A stretch of DNA of 64,000 nucleotides from Sneathiella glossodoripedis JCM 23214 (GTDB lineage: Bacteria; Pseudomonadota; Alphaproteobacteria; Sneathiellales; Sneathiellaceae). Under the pieces are notes generated by a model. It was given only the letters and a program-made list of their open reading frames with translations, did not search any database and had not been told where the DNA came from. Position numbers and translations under genes: made by a program. Below are positions 52,829 to 60,904 of the stretch, one piece after another; position 1 is the stretch's first letter; each line of letters opens with the position of its first letter. The stretch spans positions 672,452 through 736,451 of the forward strand of contig NZ_BAMS01000002.1 in assembly GCF_000616095.1 (NCBI RefSeq), in the 5' to 3' direction.

Positions 52829-53442
52829 TCATTCCCGGTATGCGCAAAAGCCGAAGCCGGCACATAATCAATTTCTTCTGGCCCCGGAGGATCCCAATAA
52901 AGTTCCAGCGTGGCCGTATTCTTCTTCTCAAAGTAAAGAATATGCACCGGATACCAGCCCGGCTCCGAAATCTCAAGCTTTATTTCTTCAGAAAATCGAT
53001 CTGCGTGAACTTCCGGGTCCTCATGGATCATTACACCGCCGATTGTCACACGAACACCGTCGTTGGAGTGAACCATAACGGTATAAGTACCGACCTTGTC
53101 GAAATTGATCAGCCCCCTGATATCGGCTCCCATCAGATCTGTGGCTGTAGTGGTCAGTATATTACCCTGCCCCACTTGATAGTTCAGCATTGGAATGGGT
53201 TCGCCGGGTTTGCCGTCTTCATAGTCCATCCATTCCAGCAGTTGTGTAATGCTGTTGAACTTGGCCCCGTAATAGGTCACGGCCAGCCCCGGTTTCAGCA
53301 TATCCGCTGATGGCTGCGGGTGAAGCGGCTTGAGGTTATTAAATGCAGATGCACTACTCAATGTAGCCAACAATAATCCGCCTAATAACAGGGTTTTGGC
53401 AAATCCCGCTGCCATCGGTTTCCCAATTGCCTTAACTTTCAT
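52825..53442 (-). CDS. Secreted PA14-domain protein
   Basis: A 205-residue protein with a signal peptide (KTLLLGGLLLATLSSASA). The mature domain resembles PA14: LAVTYYGAKFNSITQLLEWM, IRGLINFDKVGTYTVMVHSN, DGVRVTIGGVMIHEDPEVHA and PGWYPVHILYFEKKNTATLE. PA14 domains often bind carbohydrate. I chose ATG 53442 with GGGAGG eight bases upstream. Its stop overlaps the NDUFS4-like start by four bases. Confidence 0.82.
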   Translation of the reverse strand: MKVKAIGKPMAAGFAKTLLLGGLLLATLSSASAFNNLKPLHPQPSADMLKPGLAVTYYGAKFNSITQLLEWMDYEDGKPGEPIPMLNYQVGQGNILTTTATDLMGADIRGLINFDKVGTYTVMVHSNDGVRVTIGGVMIHEDPEVHADRFSEEIKLEISEPGWYPVHILYFEKKNTATLELYWDPPGPEEIDYVPASAFAHTGNE

Positions 53443-53557
53443 AAATCCCAACCTCCCACAGTTTGTGGGGTCATATTGTAAAATCCAATTATGATAAAGC
53501 AAAGACTATTGAGCGTTTCTTAAAAAGATTTGTGAAACTCTGCGCGCTTCCAATAGC

Positions 53558-53595
53558 AAAAAAGCCTCTTAAGCTATTTGCTTAAAAGGCTTTTT
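53558..53595 (-). terminator. Terminator of tRNA-Pro
   Basis: On the minus strand AAAAAGCCTTTTAAGC, a loop and GCTTAAGAGGCTTTTTT form a long stem with one bulge and a U tract immediately after tRNA-Pro. Confidence 0.9.
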
Positions 53596-53597
53596 GA

Positions 53598-53674
53598 TGG
53601 TCGGGGCAGCAAGATTCGAACTTGCGACCTCTCGCTCCCAAAGCGAGCGCACTACCAGGCTGTGCTATGCCCCG
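53598..53674 (-). tRNA. tRNA-Pro (TGG)
   Basis: A full cloverleaf on the minus strand: acceptor CGGGGCA with TGCCCCG, anticodon stem CTCGC/GCGAG with loop TTTGGGA (anticodon TGG), T loop TTCGAAT, and encoded CCA. Confidence 0.97.
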
Positions 53675-53758
53675 ATTGGCGTGTGGCGATGAATTACACT
53701 TTTGATGCCGAGCCTGCAAGTGATAAATTCATTTTTTTCAGAAAAATTTCAAAATTAC

Positions 53759-54229
53759 CTATCCGGCTTTGGATCGCTCACTGAATTTCTCTGGGCGGAT
53801 ATACTGAAAAATGGCGTCTGTGCGAAAAACCGGATGTCCACCAACCTTCAAAATGCCTCTCACGAAACCGAGTGTGCGCGTATCGCGAGTCACCTCACAA
53901 TAGGCTTCCACAAAATCCCCTTCTTTTACAGGGCGCAGAAATTCCGAACTCATTTTCAAAGTTACCCCGCGCTTGCCAGTTACATGATTGATAGTTCTGG
54001 CAAGGGAAGAGTCCGCGAAACTCATCAACATACCCCCATGAACGAAATTCACCCCGTTCAAATGCCGCCGGTCCGCTAAAAAGCCGCGAATAAGGCGATT
54101 TTCAGTATCTATCTTTTCAAAATAAGGACCGTTACGCGTCGCGAACGCTGCGTGACCGTGTACTTCTTCAAATCCGTCGGGAATACTGTTGTTATCTTTA
54201 CCCATATTTTTCATTGTTCTCTTTGTCAT
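53759..54229 (-). CDS. PaaI-type hot-dog thioesterase
   Basis: A 156-residue protein with the hot-dog core NGVNFVHGGMLMSFADSSLA, where NxxxxxHGG holds the catalytic residues, followed by GVTLKMSSEFLRPVKEGDFV and TRTLGFVRGILKVGGHPVFR. It is a general acyl-CoA thioesterase of the 4HBT/PaaI type; substrate unknown. It overlaps the DUF192 gene stop by four bases and probably shares its transcript. Confidence 0.85.
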   Translation of the reverse strand: MTKRTMKNMGKDNNSIPDGFEEVHGHAAFATRNGPYFEKIDTENRLIRGFLADRRHLNGVNFVHGGMLMSFADSSLARTINHVTGKRGVTLKMSSEFLRPVKEGDFVEAYCEVTRDTRTLGFVRGILKVGGHPVFRTDAIFQYIRPEKFSERSKAG

Positions 54230-54678
54230 TTATGAGTTGTATCGATGCGATCACCGACCTGAATAGACATCTCTTTTATAAATCCTGCATTTACTTCCAA
54301 TACCCATCTTGCAGGTTTGTGGGAAGAAATAATTGTCAGATCGTGGGGAATTGCCCCTTCATGGAGTTGAAAAATAACACCATCAGCATCGGCAAAAAGC
54401 ATATCCAGTGCGATTTCGGTATTTTTCATCCACATGTAAACAGGTCGCTCTTTATGAAAATCAAACAGCATACCTGTCCCTTTGGCAAGGCTTTCACGGT
54501 ACATGAGCCCTTTACTTCGGCTCGTTGGCGTAGCGACGAGTTCAACAGGCAGCGTCACGTCAACATGTTTTCCACTAATTTGAATAAGCTGCATCTCAGC
54601 CGTTGACGGCGAGGAAAGTGACAGAAAAAAGAACGTAAATAGAAAGGCTTTAAAATTTTTGTAAAACTTCTTTTCCAT
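54226..54678 (-). CDS. DUF192 secreted protein
   Basis: A 150-residue protein with an N-terminal signal or anchor (FKAFLFTFFFLSLSSPSTA). The DUF192 domain reads VELVATPTSRSKGLMYRESL, GTGMLFDFHKERPVYMWMKN and TEIALDMLFADADGVI, with the conserved WMKNT. The function is unknown. I chose ATG 54678, since the longer frame runs into the divergent riboswitch region. Confidence 0.87.
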   Translation of the reverse strand: MEKKFYKNFKAFLFTFFFLSLSSPSTAEMQLIQISGKHVDVTLPVELVATPTSRSKGLMYRESLAKGTGMLFDFHKERPVYMWMKNTEIALDMLFADADGVIFQLHEGAIPHDLTIISSHKPARWVLEVNAGFIKEMSIQVGDRIDTTHK

Positions 54679-54707
54679 CCAGATCATTTTCCCTATAGTT
54701 GGCGCAA

Positions 54708-54793
54708 CCTCGGGGGGAGCCATTGGTGCTGAGAGGTTCCATATCGGAACGACCCCTGGACCTGATCAGGTTAAAACCTGCGTAGGAACGAGA
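54708..54793 (+). promoter_or_regulatory. TPP (THI-box) riboswitch
   Basis: Conserved THI-box elements occur in order: CGGGGGGAGC, GCTGAGA, GACCCCTGGACCTGATC, AGGTTAAAACCTGCGTAGG and AACGAG. The final segment GTAGGAACGAG lies seven bases before the ATG of the ABC ATPase gene and includes the only ribosome-site-like sequence. Ligand binding could therefore block translation of the transporter directly. Confidence 0.95.
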
Positions 54794-54799
54794 ATATTA

Positions 54800-55618
54800 A
54801 TGGTCGCGAACGATACGGATGCAGCCCTCCTCGCTGCACAGAGAGGCAAACCCTCACCCCGCCTGGCTGGAGCAAATCTCCCGCCTGTTGGTGTGCAGAT
54901 CAATCTTTCACAAATTGCTTTTTCCGGCAAACCCATTCTTGAGGATTTATCACTAACCCTCACCGCTGGTGAACACACTTGCCTTCTGGGCCCAAGTGGC
55001 GTTGGCAAAACCAGTATTTTAAAATCGCTTGCAGGCTTAATTCCGATGGCTGAAGGGAGCTCTATTCAAACGACCGATGACGAGCCAGTTGTTGGTCGTA
55101 TTGCTTATATGGGCCAAAGTGACCTGCTCCTTCCCTGGGCAAGCGTGCTTGACAATGTCCTTATTGGACAGAAGCTCAAAGGTGAACGCCCTAATGAAGG
55201 CAAGGCAATTGAACTTCTCAAGCTTGTGGGTCTGGCCGCAAACCTGGCAGATCGCCCTGACACCTTATCTGGCGGCATGAGGCAAAGGGTAGCACTTGCC
55301 CGCACCTTGATGGAAGATGCGCCTATCCTGCTTGTCGATGAGCCTTTCTCGGCGCTCGACGCAATTACACGACATAAATTGCAAGCCCTTCTGTGTGACC
55401 TGACCCGGGATAGAACTGTGCTGATGATTACCCACGATCCGATGGAGGCATTAAGGGTTGCTGATCAGATTATTGTCCTTTGTGGTCAGCCAGTAAAAGC
55501 TGTCAAAATCGAAAAACTTGCAACCGCTGCGCCCAGAGATCTGGGCAGCCCGGACATCAGCGACAGATATGATCAGATCATGTCACTATTGGAACTTGAT
55601 CTGCGGGACATGCCATGA
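54800..55618 (+). CDS. thiZ: ABC transporter ATPase for thiamine precursor (ThiZ-like)
   Basis: A 272-residue ATPase. Walker A GPSGVGKTSILK, Q-loop GQSDLLLPWA, signature TLSGGMRQRVALARTL, Walker B PILLVDEPFSALDAIT and H-loop MITHDPMEAL are all present. It is the energising subunit of a ThiX-ThiY-ThiZ uptake system for pyrimidine precursors of thiamine (formylaminopyrimidine). The assignment rests on the TPP riboswitch in front and the NMT1-like binding protein downstream. An N-terminal extension of about 30 residues precedes the domain. It overlaps the permease gene by four bases. Confidence 0.9.
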   Translation: MVANDTDAALLAAQRGKPSPRLAGANLPPVGVQINLSQIAFSGKPILEDLSLTLTAGEHTCLLGPSGVGKTSILKSLAGLIPMAEGSSIQTTDDEPVVGRIAYMGQSDLLLPWASVLDNVLIGQKLKGERPNEGKAIELLKLVGLAANLADRPDTLSGGMRQRVALARTLMEDAPILLVDEPFSALDAITRHKLQALLCDLTRDRTVLMITHDPMEALRVADQIIVLCGQPVKAVKIEKLATAAPRDLGSPDISDRYDQIMSLLELDLRDMP

Positions 55619-56394
55619 AACGTATTTTTCAGATTAGCATGACAATATCGGGTTTGTTGGGGCTTTGGGCTCTTATTGTCTGGCTGACCGACCTGCCAAA
55701 ATTCATTCTGCCTGCCCCGCTGCAGGTTTTGCAAAAATTTGTGCAGCGCTACCCTGTCATTCTGGATAACGCAGCAACCACACTGTTGGAAATCATACTG
55801 GGTTTGTGTTTTGGAATTTTGCTGGGTATGTCAACAGCGCTCATCGTCTCCTTAAGTCGCAATCTGCGCCAATGGATATTACCAGTGCTGATTGCCAGTC
55901 AGGCCGTTCCGGTATTCGCGATCGCGCCATTGCTTGTTCTGTGGTTTGACTATGGCATCACTTCAAAAGTGGTTATGGCGACACTGATTATCTATTTTCC
56001 CGTAACCGTCGGCTTTCTGGATGGGCTCAATCGCACATCTACAGACTGGCAGGACTTGGCCCGGATCTATCAGCAGGGAGCCAACTCCTCAGCGCTCGCA
56101 TCTATGGCCCGACTCTATTGGTATATTAAAGTACCCTTTGCTCTTCCCTCACTCGCATCAGGAGTGCGTGTGGCCACTGCAGTTGCACCTATTGGGGCCG
56201 TTGTAGGGGAATGGGTTGGCTCATCTTCGGGGCTTGGTTACCTCATGCTTCATGCAAATGGACGCATGCAAACCGACCTGATGTTTGCCAGCCTTCTCAC
56301 TTTAACTGTTATCTCTATCACCTTGTATTATCTCGTCGATTTTCTTCTCAAACGAGCCATATCCTGGCAGCAGACAGAAGATCAGTTCACTTAA
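55615..56394 (+). CDS. thiX: ABC transporter permease (ThiX-like)
   Basis: A 259-residue inner-membrane permease with about six helices, of the SsuC/TauC type: DNAATTLLEIILGLCFGILL, VPVFAIAPLLVLWFDYGITS and the EAA-like loop VKVPFALPSLASGVRVATAV around residue 175-195. It pairs with the ThiZ-like ATPase and the ThiY-like binding protein under the same TPP riboswitch. Confidence 0.9.
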   Translation: MKRIFQISMTISGLLGLWALIVWLTDLPKFILPAPLQVLQKFVQRYPVILDNAATTLLEIILGLCFGILLGMSTALIVSLSRNLRQWILPVLIASQAVPVFAIAPLLVLWFDYGITSKVVMATLIIYFPVTVGFLDGLNRTSTDWQDLARIYQQGANSSALASMARLYWYIKVPFALPSLASGVRVATAVAPIGAVVGEWVGSSSGLGYLMLHANGRMQTDLMFASLLTLTVISITLYYLVDFLLKRAISWQQTEDQFT

Positions 56395-56407
56395 GCGGAG
56401 TTAAGAA

Positions 56408-57346
56408 ATGAAATTGAAATTTGCCATCTTTGCGTTGGCATCCCTGCTCGCTACAGCCCCTGTGCAGGCGGCAGAAAAACTGGAAGTCCTGCTCGACTGG
56501 TTTGTAAATCCCGATCATGCCACGCTGATTATCGCGAAAGAAAAAGGCTATTTCAAAAACCATGGTCTGGATGTGGAACTCATCGCGCCCGCTGATCCTA
56601 ATGATCCGCCGAAACTGGTGGCTGCAGGAAAAGCCCCGCTGGCAGTTTCCTATCAGCCGCAATTGCAAGTGCAGGTTAGTGAAGGCTTACCCCTCAAACG
56701 GATTGGAACATTGGTTGCAACTCCGCTTAACAGCCTAGTTGTCCTTGAAAGCGGTCCCATCAAATCTATCGCCGATCTGAAAGGCAAAAAGGTCGGTTAT
56801 TCTGTTGGAGGCTTTGAAGATGCTTTGCTCAAAGCCATGCTGAACAAACATGGCCTCAAGCTTTCAGACGTTGAAATGATCAATGTGAATTTCAGCCTCT
56901 CCCCGTCAATACTGGCTGGTAAAGTGGATGCTGTTATTGGTGCGTTTCGGAATTTCGAGCTAAACCAGATGGATATTGAAGGAAACCCCGGACGGGCTTT
57001 CTTTCCAGAAGAGGAAGGTGTGCCAGCTTATGATGAGCTGATTATTGTCGCCAATAGCGAAAAATTATCGGACAAACGTTTGCGTCCGTTCTTGGCTGCA
57101 ATCGAAGATGCCACGCAGTATCTGGTTAATCATCCAGAAGAAGGCTGGAATATATTCATCAAAGCCTACCCGGATTTAAATGACGAGCTCAACAAACGAG
57201 CTTGGCGCGATACACTTCCGCGTTTCGCTCTGCGTCCGGCTGCGCTTGATAGCAATCGCTATGATCGGTTCGCGACTTTTCTGAAAGAAGCAGAGCTGAT
57301 CAAAGACGCAGCAGACGTTTCTGCCTACGCGGTTGAGCTAAAATAA
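56408..57346 (+). CDS. thiY: Thiamine-precursor-binding protein (ThiY, NMT1/THI5-like)
   Basis: A 312-residue periplasmic protein with a signal peptide (LKFAIFALASLLATAPVQA). The NMT1-like domain reads LEVLLDWFVNPDHATLIIAK, GYFKNHGLDVELIAPADPND, KSIADLKGKKVGYSVGGFED and AGKVDAVIGAFRNFELNQMD. The LLDWF.NPDHA pattern matches formylaminopyrimidine-binding ThiY proteins. AAGCGGAG stands before the ATG. A hairpin GCCAGCG...CGCTGGC at 57359-57387 may end the operon. Confidence 0.92.
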   Translation: MKLKFAIFALASLLATAPVQAAEKLEVLLDWFVNPDHATLIIAKEKGYFKNHGLDVELIAPADPNDPPKLVAAGKAPLAVSYQPQLQVQVSEGLPLKRIGTLVATPLNSLVVLESGPIKSIADLKGKKVGYSVGGFEDALLKAMLNKHGLKLSDVEMINVNFSLSPSILAGKVDAVIGAFRNFELNQMDIEGNPGRAFFPEEEGVPAYDELIIVANSEKLSDKRLRPFLAAIEDATQYLVNHPEEGWNIFIKAYPDLNDELNKRAWRDTLPRFALRPAALDSNRYDRFATFLKEAELIKDAADVSAYAVELK

Positions 57347-57439
57347 AAGAAATTATGCGCCAGCGGTGCACCTGCTGTATCGCTGGCTCAAATTAAATAA
57401 TGAAATGCATCAATCAAATATTCAGAAAATAAATCAGCC

Positions 57440-58006
57440 TTAGCCTTTTTCTATTTCAGCGGCTTGTGGCCCTTTATCACTTTCCGCAACGCGCACCCTT
57501 AGAGGTTGACCTGCCTGCACCGGCATAGCCCCTTCATTACGAATAGTTTCCATATGAATAAAGATATCCTGCGTTCCCTCCCCGCGGGTAAGGAAACCAT
57601 ATCCTTTTACCGGGTCGAACCATTTGACAACAGTATCAACAAATTCACCTTCCGCTTTTAGCGAAGGATGCTTTGCAACATTGGTCGGCTTGACCGGGCT
57701 TGGCTGAAACGGCACCGCCGTAGAGGTATCAATATCCAAAATCTTGATCGCCTGCAGACCTTTACCTCGTCTTGCAACCTGACAACTAATGGTCACCCCT
57801 TCTGCCACATATTCATGCCCACTTTCCCTTAGGCATGACAAATGAAGGAAAATATCGCCCTGATCATCTTCCGGCACGAGAAATCCAAAGCCTTTAACAG
57901 TATTAAACCATTTGACCCGGCCTTTTTTCTCAAACGTTTCTTCGTCAGAATTATAGGGCATCACGACTTCTGCACTCTTATGCAACTGTTCTACTTTACC
58001 AGACAT
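57440..58006 (-). CDS. Double cold-shock-domain protein
   Basis: A 188-residue protein with two cold-shock domains joined by a Pro/Lys linker: residues about 28-95 (GRVKWFNTVKGFGFLVPEDD, IFLHLSCLRESG) and 124-187 (DTVVKWFDPVKGYGFLTRGE, DIFIHMETIRNEG). RNP1 and RNP2 motifs (KGFGFL/IFLHL; KGYGFL/IFIHM) are intact in both, so it should bind single-stranded RNA or DNA. Two-domain forms are typical of alphaproteobacteria. The 352-base gap to 58358 is AT-rich, with no gene seen; part is probably the long 5' leader of this gene. Confidence 0.92.
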   Translation of the reverse strand: MSGKVEQLHKSAEVVMPYNSDEETFEKKGRVKWFNTVKGFGFLVPEDDQGDIFLHLSCLRESGHEYVAEGVTISCQVARRGKGLQAIKILDIDTSTAVPFQPSPVKPTNVAKHPSLKAEGEFVDTVVKWFDPVKGYGFLTRGEGTQDIFIHMETIRNEGAMPVQAGQPLRVRVAESDKGPQAAEIEKG

Positions 58007-58358
58007 CAGGACACTCCCACATTTTCTTGTGTTACCATCCCCCCAACTTTATAAGCTACATGCATAGACTTATAATTTCAATATTAGCTTAACCTTAATT
58101 TTATTTTTTGCATCTCAATTCAAAGAAACCAAAGAATTCCTTGGCAAATGGGAATTTAAATCGCGTTTTCCAGTCTAAAATTACACAATCAGAACTAAAA
58201 TTTTAGAGAATCACCAGAAGTGCAGTTTTTATTGATAAGACGCAAATTATGCCTATTTAGGGTTAAATGCCGTATCTCGACTTGCGACTGACCTGTTCAC
58301 GTGGCATACACGGTGCTAAAAAATCTATCGGGTTTGTATAAAGTCAAAGGGTGAGAAC

Positions 58359-58832
58359 TTGAGAACAATTGGTCTTATTTTAGTCCTGTTTGCAGTCTGG
58401 CTGCTTTTCTCAGGGATATACACTCCCCTCATCATCAGTTTTGGGATTGTATCGTGTATACTTGTTGGTTGGCTGGCCCGCCGCATGGACGTTATCGACC
58501 ATGAAGGCCTGCCGCTTCAACTGGGTATTCAAATCATTGTTTATTGGGGCTGGCTTGTTCTGGAAATTGTCAAAGCAAATCTTGACGTCGCGAAATGCGT
58601 GCTCTTTCCCAAAAAATACTTGCGGCCAAGCTTCTTCATCTCACGCATCACTCAAAAAAGTGATCTGGGGAAAGTCATCTATGCCAATTCGATCACCTTG
58701 ACACCCGGCACAGTGACGGTTGATCTCTATGATGAAAATATTCTGGTTCATGCGCTTACTGAAGCTTCCGCTGAAGGGGTCAAGTCTGGCGAAATGGATG
58801 AAAAAGTAACAAAAGTGATGGGTGAAGCATGA
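58359..58832 (+). CDS. mnhE: Mrp/Mnh cation antiporter subunit E
   Basis: A 157-residue membrane protein: TIGLILVLFAVWLLFSGIYT, LIISFGIVSCILVGWLARRM, YWGWLVLEIVKANLDVAKCV and ANSITLTPGTVTVDLYDENI, the conserved MnhE/MrpE pattern. It starts at TTG 58359 with AAAGGGTGAG in front. It is the first gene of the E-F-G-B-C-D-D' operon that forms a multi-subunit Na+(K+)/H+ antiporter, and it overlaps mnhF by four bases. Confidence 0.92.
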   Translation: MRTIGLILVLFAVWLLFSGIYTPLIISFGIVSCILVGWLARRMDVIDHEGLPLQLGIQIIVYWGWLVLEIVKANLDVAKCVLFPKKYLRPSFFISRITQKSDLGKVIYANSITLTPGTVTVDLYDENILVHALTEASAEGVKSGEMDEKVTKVMGEA

Positions 58833-59122
58833 GTATATTTGCTGTCAGCGCAATCGCTATTCTTGTGAGTGTAGCCCTTGCTCTCGCCCGCGCAATTATG
58901 GGGCCCACCGCTTATGATCGTATTCTCGCGCTCAATGCGATTGGGACTAAAACCGTGATGTTGATTGCGGTGGTCGGCTTCATGAATGGCAGACCCGATT
59001 TTCTGGATCTGGCCATCGTCTATGCTTTAATGAACTTTATTGGAACACTCGCTGTTCTGAAATATTTCAAATTTGGCACATTGCGCCGCGGATTTTCCCG
59101 CTCTAGCGGAGGGAAAAGCTAA
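58829..59122 (+). CDS. mnhF: Mrp/Mnh cation antiporter subunit F
   Basis: A 97-residue protein with three helices: FAVSAIAILVSVALALARAI, GPTAYDRILALNAIGTKTVM and FLDLAIVYALMNFIGTLAVL, the MnhF signature GPxxxDRxxAxN being clear. It ends in a basic tail and overlaps mnhG by one base. Confidence 0.92.
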   Translation: MSIFAVSAIAILVSVALALARAIMGPTAYDRILALNAIGTKTVMLIAVVGFMNGRPDFLDLAIVYALMNFIGTLAVLKYFKFGTLRRGFSRSSGGKS

Positions 59123-59505
59123 TGGATCTTGTTCTTGATATCGCCACATGGATTTCCATGCTGATTGGCTGCTTTTTTGTCCTGATTACAGGTTACGGTC
59201 TGTTAAAATTTCCAGACCTTTACACTCGTATTCATGCAGGTGGCATGGCAGATACATTGGCCAGCTTTCTTATTTTTGGCGGTTTGGCACTTCAAAGCGG
59301 TTTCTCTCTTGTCACTGCCAAGCTGTTTTTTATTGTCGCATTCCTGTTCCTGACCAGCCCAACAGCCACATACGCTTTGGCACAGGCAACTTTTGTTGCG
59401 GGCCTGAAACCCAAGCTTGATGGCTTTGGTGAGGAAGCAGACAACACTGAAAGCGAAACAGAAGACGGCGCTAAGCCGAACAATTCAGAAAGTAAAAGCG
59501 ACTGA
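59122..59505 (+). CDS. mnhG: Mrp/Mnh cation antiporter subunit G
   Basis: A 127-residue protein with three helices: SMLIGCFFVLITGYGLLKFP, DLYTRIHAGGMADTLASFLI and KLFFIVAFLFLTSPTATYAL. The DxYTRxHA motif identifies MnhG. Its last 30 residues are a long acidic tail (DGFGEEADNTESETEDGAKP), unusual in length. It overlaps the next gene by one base. Confidence 0.92.
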   Translation: MDLVLDIATWISMLIGCFFVLITGYGLLKFPDLYTRIHAGGMADTLASFLIFGGLALQSGFSLVTAKLFFIVAFLFLTSPTATYALAQATFVAGLKPKLDGFGEEADNTESETEDGAKPNNSESKSD

Positions 59506-60542
59506 TGGAAGAATTTACAACAGTTTTTCTAATGGCCTTGCTGGTCGCCGGCGCACTTGGTGTTCTGTACGTTCGAAACCTGTTCGTCGCCACGATGCTC
59601 TTGGGGGCGGTCAGTTTTTTAATGGCGCTGATCTTCATTATTCTGGACGCGGTTGATGTGGCCTTCACAGAGGCAGCTGTAGGCGCAGGTATCAGCACCG
59701 TTCTGTTTTTGGGAACTTTGTCACTTGTTGGCGCGGATGAGAAAAAATCCAGACCAAAAACAGTACTTCCGCTTCTTGTGTCACTAATTGTTGGCGGAAC
59801 ACTTGTCTATGCGACATTTGAAATGCCGGTTGTTGGCTCTGCTGACAATCCCGTGCAAACCAGCAACTTGACCACGAGATTTATCGAACAAAGCCCCAAG
59901 GAAATTGGCGTTCCCAATATGGTCACCTCAGTACTGGCGAGTTATCGTGGCTATGATACCTTTGGGGAAGTTACTGTGATTTTCACGGCTGGGATTGCTG
60001 TTCTGTTAATCCTGCGCCAATTGCGACGGCGCCGTGATGAACAAACAGAAGGCAGCTCCTCGGCGGAGAATACTGAAACTGGCGTAGAAAGCGGACCAAG
60101 CCCCAGCATTCATGATCTGGTTCCTCATGTCGTCTCCAAGCTCTTGATTCCGTTTGTCCTGTTATTCGGCCTTTACGTCCAGTTTCATGGTGACTTTGGA
60201 CCGGGCGGCGGATTTCAGGCTGGTGTCATATTTGCGGCGGGCATCATTTTGTACTCCCTTGTTTTCGGACTTGAATATGCACAGAAATTGATCCCGTTAT
60301 GGGCTGTTGAACTTTTGCTGGCAGTCGGGGTCCTGCTATACGGAGGCGTCGGTGTCGCCACAATGTTGTACGGCGGAAACTTCCTTGATTACAATTGGTT
60401 GTCTGCCGATCCTGTTGCAGGGCAGCATCTTGGAATTTTGCTTGTAGAACTGGGAGTTGGTATCACCGTGACAGCAGCAATGCTGGCAATCTTTTATGGG
60501 TTTGCCAACCGCAACGAATTTCGTGAAAACAGTGGGGAGTAG
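59505..60542 (+). CDS. mnhB: Fused MbhD/MbhE-like and MnhB antiporter subunit
   Basis: A 345-residue protein. Residues about 1-80 (TTVFLMALLVAGALGVLYVR, LDAVDVAFTEAAVGAGISTV) match the DUF4040/MbhD segment that in classic Mrp systems is the C-terminal part of MnhA. Residues 85-175 (YRGYDTFGEVTVIFTAGIAV) match MbhE. Residues 205-340 are MnhB (LIPFVLLFGLYVQFHGDFGP, GGGFQAGVIFAAGIILYSLV). The gene is unbroken, so the fusion is real in this sequence. It explains the absence of a full-length mnhA at this place. Confidence 0.9.
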   Translation: MEEFTTVFLMALLVAGALGVLYVRNLFVATMLLGAVSFLMALIFIILDAVDVAFTEAAVGAGISTVLFLGTLSLVGADEKKSRPKTVLPLLVSLIVGGTLVYATFEMPVVGSADNPVQTSNLTTRFIEQSPKEIGVPNMVTSVLASYRGYDTFGEVTVIFTAGIAVLLILRQLRRRRDEQTEGSSSAENTETGVESGPSPSIHDLVPHVVSKLLIPFVLLFGLYVQFHGDFGPGGGFQAGVIFAAGIILYSLVFGLEYAQKLIPLWAVELLLAVGVLLYGGVGVATMLYGGNFLDYNWLSADPVAGQHLGILLVELGVGITVTAAMLAIFYGFANRNEFRENSGE

Positions 60543-60550
60543 CTCAGTAG

Positions 60551-60904
60551 ATGTTTTTCGACCACTATAGTTACTGGATCGTCATTATACTGTTCGTGAT
60601 CGGGCTCTACACTGTTATGAGTCGTAGCAACCTGATCAAAAAAATGATTGGCCTTTCCCTGTTTCAGATCTCGGTTTTCCTGTTTTACATAACTATGGGC
60701 AAAATCGAAGGAGGCACAGCGCCGATCTTAGTCGACGCCCCTGATACAGTATATTCAAACCCCCTGCCGCATGTTCTGATCCTGACAGCAATTGTTGTGG
60801 GCGTTGCCACAACAGCACTCGGCTTGTCGCTAGTTGTTCGCATAAAAGAAACCTATGATACGATTGACGAAGATGAAATCCGCGACATGGAGGATGTAAA
60901 GTAA
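60551..60904 (+). CDS. mnhC: Mrp/Mnh cation antiporter subunit C (NuoK-like)
   Basis: A 117-residue protein with three helices: YWIVIILFVIGLYTVMSRSN, LIKKMIGLSLFQISVFLFYI and VLILTAIVVGVATTALGLSL. The sequence DPLPHxLxLTAIVVGxAxTA pattern (here NPLPHVLILTAIVVGVATTA) is diagnostic of MnhC. The next gene starts directly after its stop. Confidence 0.93.
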   Translation: MFFDHYSYWIVIILFVIGLYTVMSRSNLIKKMIGLSLFQISVFLFYITMGKIEGGTAPILVDAPDTVYSNPLPHVLILTAIVVGVATTALGLSLVVRIKETYDTIDEDEIRDMEDVK

